Position numbers and translations under genes: made by a program. Below, piece by piece: positions 53,230-63,704 of a stretch of DNA of 64,000 nucleotides (the stretch's first letter is position 1; every line of letters begins with the position of its first letter). The notes beneath the pieces were generated by a model, which searched no databases, had not been told where the DNA came from, and worked only from the letters and a program-made list of their open reading frames with translations. Source of the DNA: Eublepharis macularius (lineage: Eukaryota > Chordata > Lepidosauria > Squamata > Eublepharidae); contig NC_072791.1 in assembly GCF_028583425.1 (NCBI RefSeq), positions 30,511,368 through 30,575,367 of the forward strand, written 5' to 3'.

Positions 53230-55881
53230 TTACGACAGATCCATTTCGTTTCCCGACTGGGGACTTTCTGGATTGACTTCTGCGGTTGGGGAAGCGGGAT
53301 CATATTCCATGACTTCTTCCGCTTCCAACCCTCTCTCTGAGGCTGGCCTTTGGGAAGTGCCGCGACCTCTATTCGCCCGGGGTGCTGGAGTCGGGCGTTG
53401 GGGCGCAGGAAACTGAGCCGGAGTTGGACGGCGTAGTTGGAGCGGAGGTCTTTGCACAGGCCGGTAAGGGCATTGTGCTGCAAAGTGACCAGCCTGTCCG
53501 CAATGCAGGCACAGCCCTTGTTGCCATCTAGCATCTCTCGCTCCACGGGTGGCGTAGCTAGCTCCCCGTGCCGCCCTCTGTAAGGTTAATGGTCTTCTTT
53601 GTCCCGTTTGTTGTTGCTGTTCAACCAAACGGACTTCCAATATGCGATTCTCCACTTCACAAATAAGTTGGATCCACCCTAACAGCGTGGGGGGATTGTC
53701 TTGCATGAGGGCTCTGTCCAAAAGTCTCGGGTTAAGGCCTTGTTTGAACAGGATAATTTTGGTGGACTCCTCACACCTGGGGCACTTGGCTGCTAATTGT
53801 CGGAATTTTGTAACATAGTCTCTTGCTGACATGCTGCCTTGCTTGATGGCTTGCAATTCTGTTCGGGCCCTAGTTTCCTCTAAGGGGTCTTCATATTGGG
53901 CTCGAATAGCATCCACCAACCCCTGGAGAGTATCAAGTTCTGGGGCCCCGACATTGTATAGTCCTACATACCAGTCTGCTACCTTGCCCTGTAGACGAGA
54001 TCCGAGATGTTCGATTTGACTGGCCTCGCTGCCGAATAGGTGCCCCCAACGGTTGAAAAACTGTATCACTTGTACTAAGAAAAATCCCAGTTTGGAGGGG
54101 TCCCCATCGAAGGTGGCTTCCAGCTTTACCCAACCCATCGGGAGGTTTTGTCTCGGAGCAGGCGCTGGGTAAAAGTCCATCGGCATTTCTAGTTGTCCCT
54201 GAGGCACAGGCGGAGGTAACTGGGGCCTCGGTAGGGGCAACGGTGCCGGCTGTGCTGGCGGCGGTCGAGCCGGCGGTGCCGGCTGGGGTTGACCCGGTGG
54301 TGCGGGCGGAGGTTGCCGTGGTTGCGCTGGAGGGGTTGGTCTTGGCTGGGCCGGCGGCTGCAATGGCGGGCGAGCAGGTGGCGGTATCCTCGGTCTAGCG
54401 GGTAACACAGGAGGCGTTGGCGGTGGCTGTCGAGGTGGAGTAGGTTGGTGTGGCTGATTGGGGATCGGCCGCTGCGGAGGTGGTCGGAGGGGTCGTAGTG
54501 GCGCAGGCCGTCCCGGTTGGTTCGGGGGTGGTAAGACGGGCTGGTCCTGAGGCTGCTGCACCGGTGTGAGCCGCGGTCGAGGTAAGAGGGGCCGCAGCGG
54601 CGAGGGTTGAGTAGGTGGAAGGCCGCGCGGGCTTGCCCCTCCGGGCGTTGTCAATCTAGGAAGCAGCGGCTGGCCTCTGGGCGCTATTGGACCTTCTCCC
54701 GTAGGTTGGCCGACGGGGACAGTGTCTGGCGGTTGACGCGGGGCTCCCTCTTGGTCCGGCCGGACCTCTATAGGAGAGGTAAGAGGGGGTATCACCGGTG
54801 TATCACTTGGCTTTTCTTCACCTTCCGTAGGCCTCTCAACGGGAGTCTCATCTGGGGGCGCATCCCCTTCCTGGTTAGGTAGAACGGTGGGGGTCTCTCC
54901 GGGTGGCTCAACCGAGTCATCCCTTTTCGGTGGAATTTCTTGCTGCTCGGGAAGTTCTTCGGGTTGCTCTCCCGATTCGCCCAGATAGGTGCCCCCTTCG
55001 CCGGTAGGTGACGGCTGCTGATGGGCATCCTCCACCGGATAGGATATGACACTTTGAAGGGTAGCTATCTGTATCGCCATCTCTTCGGGGGATAATGTTT
55101 CCCCTGCTCCCATTGCCGAAATTAAATGGATGGCACGAGCTAAACTTTCTTCCATATCCATCAGTTTAGCTTCTAACTGTTGCATACGACTCGCCCCCGG
55201 TTGTTCGCTTGTGGAAACTTCATTCGTTGCCCTCACCGGGGACAAGGGGCCCCACGGAGGAGGGTCCCCTTGGACGACTCTCGATCGCGCGGCTAGGATT
55301 CCCTTGGCCATGCCCGTCACGGCCGAGATGCTGGTATCCACCGCATAGGTGCGACCTTGTATCTGCTCCCAACTTTGTTCAGGGACTTCCGTTGGCTCTT
55401 TCCACGGAGCAAGTTCGGAGTAATCCCAACTCAGGGCGCCGCGGCGAGACGTGTCCTCTTCCGTCTGCTCGAGCGTCCTGTTCCAATAGTTCCATGATTG
55501 GCTGCTGTCTAGCTCCAGGACGGTTCCTAGGCTTCGGCGCCTTTCCATAGAAACTCGAGGATGGAGCCCACCTACACGACGCTCTCTAGTTTCTCTGGGT
55601 CTGGCACCCCACTCCGACGGGGTAGGTACCGAAATCAAGGGGAGAGCGGTCGCTTTCGGCCTTGCCCCGAGGTCGGCTTCGGTCTCGACCCGAGCACTGA
55701 GGTCGATGAGAGGCGGGGTGGAAGTGGAGACTTCGGTTCCATTCCCGGCTGCTCCCAGCTCCTGGGAGTCTTGGGCTTGTACGGGTTGTTTGTCGGGAGA
55801 CACATACGGCTCGAACAAAGGATCCCTGTCCGGGACAACCTTGGATTCCGCTGGGCCCGACTCAGACATGATTGGTAACAA
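53230..55881 (-). CDS. Gypsy gag polyprotein
   Basis: The likely start is the Met of MSESGPAESK at 55869, a few bases after the LTR; that gives 879 residues. It has a long N-terminal region and a strongly proline-rich linker (about residues 370-560), then the sushi/RTL-type capsid domain (ATFDGDPSKLGFFLVQ, WGHLFGSEASQIEHLGSRL) and one CCHC knuckle CLHCGQAGHFAAQC near the C-terminus. Structural protein of the particle. Longer than typical sushi gag because of the N-terminal and proline segments. Confidence 0.92.
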   Translation of the reverse strand: MLPIMSESGPAESKVVPDRDPLFEPYVSPDKQPVQAQDSQELGAAGNGTEVSTSTPPLIDLSARVETEADLGARPKATALPLISVPTPSEWGARPRETRERRVGGLHPRVSMERRRSLGTVLELDSSQSWNYWNRTLEQTEEDTSRRGALSWDYSELAPWKEPTEVPEQSWEQIQGRTYAVDTSISAVTGMAKGILAARSRVVQGDPPPWGPLSPVRATNEVSTSEQPGASRMQQLEAKLMDMEESLARAIHLISAMGAGETLSPEEMAIQIATLQSVISYPVEDAHQQPSPTGEGGTYLGESGEQPEELPEQQEIPPKRDDSVEPPGETPTVLPNQEGDAPPDETPVERPTEGEEKPSDTPVIPPLTSPIEVRPDQEGAPRQPPDTVPVGQPTGEGPIAPRGQPLLPRLTTPGGASPRGLPPTQPSPLRPLLPRPRLTPVQQPQDQPVLPPPNQPGRPAPLRPLRPPPQRPIPNQPHQPTPPRQPPPTPPVLPARPRIPPPARPPLQPPAQPRPTPPAQPRQPPPAPPGQPQPAPPARPPPAQPAPLPLPRPQLPPPVPQGQLEMPMDFYPAPAPRQNLPMGWVKLEATFDGDPSKLGFFLVQVIQFFNRWGHLFGSEASQIEHLGSRLQGKVADWYVGLYNVGAPELDTLQGLVDAIRAQYEDPLEETRARTELQAIKQGSMSARDYVTKFRQLAAKCPRCEESTKIILFKQGLNPRLLDRALMQDNPPTLLGWIQLICEVENRILEVRLVEQQQQTGQRRPLTLQRAARGASYATRGARDARWQQGLCLHCGQAGHFAAQCPYRPVQRPPLQLRRPTPAQFPAPQRPTPAPRANRGRGTSQRPASERGLEAEEVMEYDPASPTAEVNPESPQSGNEMDLS
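55871..55881 (-). other. Primer-binding site, self-priming type
   Basis: Two bases from the 5' LTR the - strand reads TTGTTACCAAT, which fits no usual tRNA 3' end that I know. It is exactly complementary to ATTGGTAACAA inside the same LTR (- strand, 56043-56033). Tf1/sushi elements are known to prime from the 5' end of their own RNA. Confidence 0.7.
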
Positions 55882-55883
55882 AA

Positions 55884-56299
55884 TGTCAGACTGTGGCTAG
55901 ATAAGGTACTCTCTGCAAGATTCCCTTTAGAAGCAAGAATAAGTCCAATGTCTAGCAAAGGAAGTTTTATTGCAGAAAAGGTCCATTATAGTCCACTGTC
56001 CTGAATAGGAGACTCAGGATGGTACATGATCATTGTTACCAATGAAGAGCAAGCATAGGATACAGAGTAACAATACCCATCTGGAACAGCCTCCCCCCAC
56101 AGTTCTCAAAACAACATCTTTCAGTCCTGGGAAGCTGCTCTCCTTCAAGGCCAATGCTTGGTGGAACGGGGTTAGACACAACAATCTCCTCTGGTGGGAA
56201 TGCTGCCTGGGAACTGGTGCACCTGGGGAGAAAGCACTTAAACACTAGAAGCATTAGAAAATGGAGTCAGTATAGTTTAGAGACATACTGGACCTGACA
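55884..56299 (-). repeat. 5' LTR of Gypsy element
   Basis: 416 bp, same sequence as 49356-49771. If self-priming holds, transcription should start near 56043, giving a U3 of about 256 bp. Confidence 0.95.
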
Positions 56300-56304
56300 C
56301 CCTT

Positions 56305-56848
56305 GAGGAGCAGATCAAGGGAGGAAATGTAAACAATCCCCTACCCCAATGGCCACCACACATGCAGGTCCCCCTGCTCTTTACTAACCTCATCTACTGT
56401 TTATTAATCCTCAGTTAATTAAACAGCAGCTGAGGTTAGTAAAAAACAGGGGTAAGAATTAATCCCTGCCTACCAAACCCCATTAAAACAGAGACACGGC
56501 TATGAAACAATCCATAGATTTATCGAACAGGGATACGAATGGAATTAGAAAGGTATGACAGATCTATGGCTGTATAAATCTGGTGTCTTCTAACCCAGTC
56601 AGAGAATCTGATCTGGATCCCTGAAACCCAGATATGGATCACTCAGATGTACTAAATCCCTACTGAAAACTATGGAACCCCTCGCTTGAAAGCCTGGGTA
56701 AAAAGAAAAGTTTTGGCTGGGTACCTAAAGGATAGTAAAGGAGACACCAGGTGACCCTCAAATGGAAGAGCATTTCAAAGGTGAGGTGCCAGTACTGTAA
56801 AAGCCCTGCCTCTGTTTGCCAGCAGTTTCACCTCTGAAGGTGGGGGCT
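56305..56848 (+). other. Intergenic, no feature
   Basis: Nothing recognised apart from ordinary AT-rich DNA. Confidence 0.3.
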
Positions 56849-57062
56849 GGGGTTATCAACCTCCAGGCAGGGACTGGAGATCTCCCAGAATTACAACTGA
56901 TCTCCAGTCTACAGAATTCAATTCCTGTAAAGAAAATGGATTCTTTGGAGAGTGAAATCTCTGGCATTATAATCTGCAGAGGCCCTTCCTCTCCCCAAAC
57001 CCCGCATTCCCCAAGATCCACCCCCAAATATCCAGAAATTTCCCAACCCGTGCCTTGCAGTG
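56849..57062. mobile_element. Common squamate MITE-like repeat
   Basis: GTTATCAACCTCCAGGCAGGGACTGGAGATCTCC through CCCCCAAATATCCAGAAATTTCCCAACCC, a widely dispersed short repeat; partial reverse copy at 40910-41050. Family not named. Confidence 0.55.
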
Positions 57063-57482
57063 ACACAATAGAAAAGGACTTGGTAAGTAAGCCTCACAAG
57101 TTAGTGGTGTGTTGCTTTAAAAAGCCCAGAAAATATATTAGATGCCCTCAGAATTTGGGGATTGGAAGACAAGGTTCTCTATATTCACCTTCTTCATCTG
57201 AAGCAAAACTTAGAGGGCATCCATAATGACCCCTCCGCCAAATGGCAGCTGCTCTGGGTTGGTGGCAGGACAAAACAAATGTCCCAGAGACTGGAGTAGG
57301 AAGCGGCACCTTGAGGGGCCAGTCAGCAACTCCCTTTAACCCCAGGATGGCTGGAGAGCGGAGAGAACTTACCAGCTCAAACATTTGGCAGGGCCGAATC
57401 ACAGCATGGGCCCATCCCACAATGCCTGAACACTTTTACTTTAGCCCCACCTTACAGTTAATCAGTGGGATGCCGTTGAGAG

Positions 57483-58294
57483 TAGAGATGGGCACGATTC
57501 GCATTACAATCCAAAAAAACCCATGATAATGGCGATCGAGTGATCGTGACTCAGCAGATCATGATCGGCCACAGCCAATGATCCAGCGATCGGGAGGGGG
57601 CTGGATCGGGGCTGGATTGGGGCTGGATCATGCTCGGATCGGGAAGCCCGACATTCAGGCGCCAGTAATCTATTCCCAGGGCAACGGAGCCAGGGGAATG
57701 CCTGAGCTGTGTTTCCCCTCCTTCTGTCGCCCTGGAAACACGAATGGAAGCCCAGCTTTCCTTGATTAGCAGGGCTTCCTTCCAACCATGGAGCAGCAAA
57801 GCAGTCACCAGTTGGGAGAAGACACCCAGGGGAGAGAGGGGGAAGGGGGTGTTCTGTAGCCATGGGAACTCCAATCTCATCCCTGCAAACCCTGATAGGC
57901 AGCTCTGACGGCCAAACACAGATGGCCAAACACAAACACAGATGCCGCCGGCATCACCCACCATTCTTTTCTCGCCAGCGTGCTCCTTTTTGGCCTAGCG
58001 GGCGGGCACATGGGGGGTGCCGCTGGTGAGCAGCCAGACCCCCTGCCCCCTGAGGGGAGGCGGCTCATCACCGTCTCCCCATGCCCGCCGGGCCCGGTGG
58101 CCGCCACCAACACCCACCTTCCCACATAGCTGGGAATAGCAGTGCACCCTGCTTTGGCCTCCACGATCCACGATCCACGATCCACGGATCGGGAACGGGA
58201 GATGATCGGTGTGGATCATTTAGTTGGGATCGTCACCGGCGCTGATCCATGATCAGCTGGATCGGCAATTTTTTTCGGATCGTGCCCATCTCTA
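57483..58294. mobile_element. hAT-type MITE rich in GATC motifs
   Basis: Inverted ends TAGAGATGGGCACGAT and ATCGTGCCCATCTCTA with a perfect 8-bp duplication GTTGAGAG (57475-57482, 58295-58302). 812 bp without a transposase frame. Many GATCGG/CGATC motifs lie in both subterminal parts. Confidence 0.92.
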
Positions 58295-58302
58295 GTTGAG
58301 AG

Positions 58303-59018
58303 CAAGGCTGCCCCCGGGGAGGGTTTGTGTAGCAAGCACCTGACTCAAGGCACCAGATGGCACGTGCCTGGAAGTGGGCTTATTCCCTGTCACAGAACCA
58401 AGCTACAAGTGATGCCTGACACAGGTTGGACACTTGTCAGCTTCCCTCAAGTTTTGATGGGAAATGTAGGCATCCTGGTCTTGCAGCTGTAATGGAGAGC
58501 CAAATATATATTTATTTATTTATTTTAGAGTTTCCCAAAGTACAAATAAGTACAGAAATATGAAACAGTTAAAATGAGGGGAAAGGGAGAAGTTGCCATT
58601 CAACCACCAAAAGATTATACTGGGGGGGGGGGTGTCATGTGACCTGCATGGACAAAAACCCTGTGGGACATGGGCTGTATTAAGAATTGAGCAAGATTAA
58701 GCCAAACAAGCTGACCGGAGCCAACCCAGTTACCCTAATTGTAAATTATTAACAATCACAAAAGCCCCCCGCTTAGTATTTTCAGAGAGTATTCTCACAA
58801 GTTCAAACTTGAAAAAAAAAGAAAAGGAAATGTTGCCATTTAAAAAAAAAAATGTAAAAAGTAACAATAGAGATTAGGAAACAATGACAACGAATGGCTG
58901 ACACCATTGTACAAAATACAGAGACCACCCAGAAATCCATTGCCTCGTGTATCTCTCTCCATGCTTCTTTGATACCCTATATTTGCTCTGTTTAATGGTT
59001 AATGATATTGTCCATCTG
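58303..59018 (+). other. Intergenic, simple repeats only
   Basis: (TATTTATT)n at about 58506-58525 and a poly(G) run at 58622-58632. No gene. Confidence 0.4.
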
Positions 59019-59138
59019 AGGGCCAAGCTACACATGACGAATGACACTTGAACGGCAAGTGTATTTCTCCCTGTTCACTTGCCCTCCACTCAATCCACTT
59101 GCTGTTCAAGTGTCATTCGTCATGTGTAGCTTGGCCCT
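59019..59138 (-). mobile_element. Palindromic MITE copy C
   Basis: Nearly the same as copy B. The outer bases CTGA/TCAG are also inverted here, which extends the palindrome. Confidence 0.9.
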
Positions 59139-59460
59139 CAGAAGCCTGGCAGATAAAATATCAAAACAATCCAGTTCATGAGAAAACCACAGGACTCTTT
59201 TGGACATACTGTAAGTATAATATACTTTGGTCTGCTGTTCTTCACATTCTATACAATCTCATAGATATTCATTCTGTCTGTTTTGTGAGTTAAAGATAAG
59301 AAGCCTAATTGAATGGAATTTTATTGTATGAGCAAAAAATGACATGGGCTGGATACATTGTTCTATTCTGCGTGGAGCAATATTTAACGTATAGTATCTC
59401 AGAGAGGATGTATGCATGAGAACTGCTCCCACTCTCAGTTCAGCATTCAATTACTGTACT

Positions 59461-60131
59461 GAATAAGGGATCTTGGTGGTAAGAGTGGACTGTAAACTAA
59501 ATATGAGCAGACAGTGTGATGCGGTGGCCAAAAAGGCTAATTCAGTCTTGGGTTGTATCAAAGGGGCTATAGCATTGAAATCGCAGGAGGTCATAGCCCC
59601 TCTCTATACTGCCTTGGTCAGGCCGCACCTGGAGTATTGTGTGCAATTCTGGAGGCCTCACTTCAAAAAAGATGTGGACAAAATCGAGAGGATGCAGAGG
59701 AGAGTGACGAGGATGATCGGGGTCTGGAGACTGAGCCCTACGAGAAAAGGCTGAAGGCCTTGGGAATGTTTAGTTTGGAGAAGAGGAGGTTGAGGGGGCA
59801 CATGATTGCTCTCTGTAAATATTTGAAAGGCTGTCATTTGGAGGAGGGCAAGGAGCTGTTCCAGTTGGCAGCAGAGGGTACGACCCAAAACAATGGGCTT
59901 AAATTACATGCAGAAAGGTACTGGCTGGATATTAGGAAAAACTTTTTCACTGTCAGAGTAGTTCAAAAGTGGAATCAGCTGCCTAGGGAGGTGGTGAGCT
60001 CCCCCTCACTAGTAGTTTTCAAGAAGAGGCTGGATGAATACTTGTCAGAGATGCTTTAGGCTGATCCTGCACTGGGTAGGGGGTTGGACTAGATGGTCCG
60101 TATGGCCCCTTCCAACTCCATGATTCTATGA
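59461..60131 (+). mobile_element. CR1 LINE 3' end
   Basis: ORF2 C-terminus in two frames: LYTALVRPHLEYCVQFWRPH and KIERMQRRVTRMI up to about 59735, then LEKRRLRGHMIALCKYLKG and NQLPREVVSSPSLVVFKKRL to 60058. The 3' UTR GGGTTGGACTAGATGGTCC ends in ATGATTCTATGA. 5'-truncated with one frame break; moderately young. Confidence 0.93.
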
Positions 60132-60345
60132 TGGCACCCAGACTTGGATAACCCACGCAAGCCTGATCTCATCAGATCTCAGAAGCTCATTAGGGTTGGC
60201 CTTAGTTAGTGATTGGATGGGAGACCTGCAACAAAGACCAGGGTTGCAGAGGCAGGCAATGACAAACTACCTCTCTCAGTCTCTTGCCATGAAAATTCTG
60301 CCAGAGGTCACCATAAGTTGGCTATGACCTGAGGGCATTCTCCAC
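60132..60345 (+). mobile_element. 5S-rRNA-derived SINE
   Basis: Head AAGCCTGATCTCATCAGATCTCAGAAGCT...GATTGGATGGGAGACCTGC is 5S rRNA-like (A, IE and C box region). The body GAGGCAGGCAATGACAAACTACCTCT ends near 60345. It abuts the CR1 tail exactly. Confidence 0.88.
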
Positions 60346-60490
60346 CTCCAAATGATATGGGTAGGCCAGGTTTTGAGTTTTGTAAATAACCTAATATACT
60401 GTACTTTTACTTACCTAATACCAACAAAGCCCATTGTGTGTGTGGGGGGGGGGGAGAATACAACAGGCTCTAGAAAGGGGAGGCCGGGCA

Positions 60491-61720
60491 GGTAGGCATT
60501 CATTCCTCCTCTGTCACTGATTCCAGCTGGTGAAGGAGGGGGGTGGGCATTGTCATCTGCTCCAAACCTGATCTGCCTGATCTCAGCCATGTGAAGGGGT
60601 GGTGGGCTTTGCTACCTGCTCCATGCCTGATACATGCCGGGTAAAGGGGGGGGCAATGGCTCCTGTTCTACACCTGACTATGGCTGGGTGAAGGGGGGCA
60701 GGCATTGCTGCCTGCTCCTCCAAGCCTGATACCAGCTGAGTGAAGGGGGTGGGCATTGCCACCTGCTCCCGGCTGGGTGAAGGGAGGAACAGGCATTGCC
60801 TCCTCCTTCGCTCCTGATCCTGACTGATGAAGGTGGGCGGTGGGCTTTACTGCCTGCTCTGCTCCTGGTCCCTGCTAGGTGAAGTGGGTACAGGCATTGC
60901 CAACTGCTCTGCTCCTGATTCCGGCAGGTTGAAGGGCGGGGGGAAGCATTGCTGCATGCTTGTTCCCTGACTCTGGCATGGTGAAGACAGGAGGGGCATT
61001 GTTGCTTGCTCAGTGGCTTATTCCGGTAAGTTGAAGAGGGTGGGCATTGCCACTTGCTCTGCTCCTTATCCCAGCTGGGTGAAGGGAAGAAGGGCATTGC
61101 CTCCTTCTCTGTGCCTGATCTCAGCTAGGTTAAGGCAGAAAGCAGACATTGCCACCTGTTCCGCTCCTAATACCAGCTGGGTTAAGGCAGGGGGCAGACA
61201 TTGCCACCTGCTCCGCTCCTAATACCAACTGAGTCAAGGCAGGGGGTGGGCATTGCCACCTTCTCTGCTCCTAAAACCAGCTGAGTTAAGATGGGGGTGG
61301 GTGGGTATTGCCATCTGCTCCGCTCCTATTACCAGCTGGGTGAAGGCAGAGGGTGGGCATTGCCAACTGCTCTTCTCCTGTCCTGATCCCAACTGGTTCA
61401 AAGGGGGGAGGCATTGCCACCTGCTCTGCTCCTAATACCAGCTGGGTTAAGGTGGGGAGAGGGCATTGCCACCTGTTCTGCTCCTAATACCAACTGGGTT
61501 AAGGCGGAGGTGGGGTGGGCATTGCCACCTACTCCACTCCTAATACCAGCTGGGTTAAGGCCAGGAGAGGAAATTGCCACCCACTCTGCTCCTAATACCA
61601 ACTGGGTTAAGGTGAGGGGGGGCATTGCCATCTGCTCCGCTCCTAATACCAGCTGTGTTAAGGTAGGGTGGGCATTGCCACCTTCTCCTCTCCTAATACC
61701 AGCTGAGTGAAGGCAGGAGG
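60491..61720 (+). repeat. Minisatellite, about 24 units of ~52 bp
   Basis: Unit of the form GGGCATTGCCACCTGCTCCG, then CTCCTAATACCAGCTGGGTT, then AAGG and a variable G-run. Units are diverged at the left and very alike from about 61135 on. Frames across it are spurious. Confidence 0.95.
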
Positions 61721-62080
61721 CTCCTGGCCTGGGCTTCCCATCATGGCACGTTTTCTGGAGGGACATGGTGCCTTGCCTGGCGTCCCATGGCAGCGCCCTC
61801 TGGTGGTGCACCAGGGTATAAAATGAGTTGTCTGAAATATGCTTACTCAGTTATATAGTAAGATACATTTCCCTCTCATGTTAACTATAAGAAAGGATAA
61901 TTATTTATGTTGTGTCATTCTATGCATGGAGGAAATAATCCAGCATTCTTGCACATCTGTTTCAATGGGACTTGAAGAAGAGGTGTTCTTGACCAAATTC
62001 CATTCCTTTAAAGGCCTGTACAACTACCTTTACAAGTTAACAATGGATTCCTCCTCTAATTTCTTCTCTTTGATTTTTAG
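61721..62080 (+). other. Upstream/intron 1 end of serpin locus 3
   Basis: No repeat seen. Ends in a pyrimidine-rich acceptor TTGATTTTTAG at 62080. Confidence 0.5.
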
Positions 62081-62734
62081 CGCAACAATTACAAATCCTA
62101 ATGAAGTTCTTCATCTACCTATCCTTGATACTGATTGGTCTTCGAGTCCATTGCTATCATTTCCCATATCTACTTGATAACCACAGAAATAAAAGTGTGC
62201 CTGAACATCCGTCTTCCATTTCAGAAAAGGAACAGAAACCTTGGCATAACATAGTCCTCAACAATGCTGAATTTGCTTTCAAATTGTACAAGCAAATAGC
62301 TTCTGATCAAGGTGACAAAAATGTTTTCTTCTCTCCCCTGAGCATCTCCACAGCTTTTGCCATGCTGACCTTGGGGGCCAAATATAAAACCCAGAGTCAG
62401 ATTTACAACGGACTTGCTTTTAACCTGTCAGAGATTGAGGAGGAAAAGATACATAATGGATTTCAAGATCTCATCAGTTCAGTTGACAGACAGATCAGTA
62501 TAGGGAATGCCTTGTTTCTAGATGAGACATTGGATGTTCTGTGGAATTTTTCTGAGGCCATCAAAACTTTTTACAAAGCTGAACAATTTTCTACAGATTT
62601 CGTGAATCCCACAAATGCTGAAAAGCAGATAAACGATTATGTGAAAAATAAAACAAATGGAATTATAGGAGATTTAGTCAAGGGCCTCACTGAAAGAACA
62701 AAGATGGTTGTCATCAATTATATTATCCTCCAAG
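62081..62734 (+). CDS. SERPINA-like locus 3, coding exon 2 (gene continues beyond window)
   Basis: ATG at 62101 follows the same CAATTACAAATC leader seen at loci 1 and 2. Signal peptide MKFFIYLSLILIGLRVHCYH. Serpin fold: NAEFAFKLYKQIASDQGDKN, FFSPLSISTAFAMLTLGAKY, NLSEIEEEKIHNGFQDL, IGNALFLDETLDVL, QINDYVKNKTNGIIGDLVKG and VVINYIILQG. Donor CAAG|GTGAGT at 62735, phase 1, as in human SERPINA1. 211 codons plus one base, about 8 fewer than A1AT just before IGNAL. No lesion visible. Probably a secreted protease inhibitor or relative, but the reactive loop lies outside the window. Confidence 0.92.
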
Positions 62735-62987
62735 GTGAGTTTGAGAATAAAATTTACAATATTTATGTTACTAAAGATAATTTACAGTGCAATCCTATGC
62801 AAAGTTACTCCAGTCTAGGCTCCCTGAAATCAATGGACTTAAGAGTGGACTGGAGGTTGATAACCCTAGTTATGTATAAAGTCTGCTGAACTTTGTTCCT
62901 TCCACTACCAGACACAGCAGTTACTGAACTTTCCCTTGACATGGCATTGTCAATATACAGTTCCAAAATCAGTTTCAGCTCTGCACC
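62735..62987 (+). other. Start of locus 3 intron 2
   Basis: The first 80 bp resemble locus 2 intron 2. No other feature. Confidence 0.5.
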
Positions 62988-63205
62988 TGCCTTCTTGTGG
63001 TGGAGACCGCCCTCTAGGCTTACCTGACTTGTGACAAGCCCTGGCAGGGTTTTCATGGCAAAAGACTAACAGAGGTGGTTTGCCATTGCCTGCCTCTGCA
63101 ACCCTGGTCTTTGTTGGAGGTCTCCCAGCCAATTACTCACCAAGGCCGACCCTGTTTAGCTTCTGAGATCTGGCAAAATCAGGCTTGCCTGGGCTATCCA
63201 GGTCA
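62988..63205 (-). mobile_element. 5S-rRNA-derived SINE
   Basis: The - strand head AAGCCTGATTTTGCCAGATCTCAGAAGCTAAAC...GGCTGGGAGACCTCC and the body GGCAGGCAATGGCAAACCACC. Third copy of this family in the window. Confidence 0.87.
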
Positions 63206-63704
63206 GGAAGGATGCCTTACCTCCTAAACCTTTCATTTTCATTCTGTGTACCTCTATTCCCTTCTGCAACTCCTTCTCTCCCATGGCCCTGGCCCATTTT
63301 CAGCCTCCGTTTCAGGGCGCAATACCTGTCTTGCCATTTTCCTCTCTGGTAACATCTCCACTTCCTTCCTTGATGATTTTCAGATTCATTTAACCAGATG
63401 ATAACCCATCTGACCCAGCTGCCTTTCTTCTTTCTTTCTTTCTCCCTAAATGCCCTTTTCAATTTCAGGCCACATAAATGATCTCAGGATCTACTGCACA
63501 GTGTATTTTAATAAGACTTTATGCGTGACTCCTTTTGAACCTTAGAACTCTATACAAATTTTGCGTCCCCAAGGGAAATGAACTGTTTCTATAAGTGTGG
63601 GTTCTGCACTCAGCACTCTTGTGATCACATGCCAAATTAGGAGTTGGGGGCTGAAAATGCAGAGACTGGATTGCAACATTTTCCTGGATGGTGTGTACCT
63701 AGGG
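63206..63704 (+). other. Locus 3 intron 2, no feature
   Basis: A short (CTTT)n run at 63427-63443. Nothing else. Confidence 0.35.

Larger units (their letters stand above)
49356..56299 (-). mobile_element. Ty3/Gypsy chromovirus, Tf1/sushi type, whole-looking
   Basis: LTR retrotransposon in - orientation, 6944 bp, with LTRs of 416 bp that I find identical by eye and a 5-bp target duplication CCCTT (49351-49355, 56300-56304). Parts in order on the - strand: 5' LTR, primer-binding site, gag, pol with protease, RT, RNase H, integrase and chromodomain, polypurine tract, 3' LTR. It looks whole with no evident break. The identical LTRs mean a very recent insertion. No envelope gene. Mammalian PEG10/RTL-type genes descend from this group. 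Confidence 0.96.

Noticed and set aside
49850-55900. Several + strand frames of 60-170 residues inside the Gypsy element
   Set aside because: They are shadows of gag and pol on the other strand.
60132-60250. Possible 5S rRNA gene
   Set aside because: Only a diverged 5S-like head joined to a SINE body. Two further copies show the same structure.
60491-61720. Possible CRISPR-like array
   Set aside because: Units are contiguous variants without constant repeats and unique spacers, and the DNA is from an animal. It is a minisatellite.
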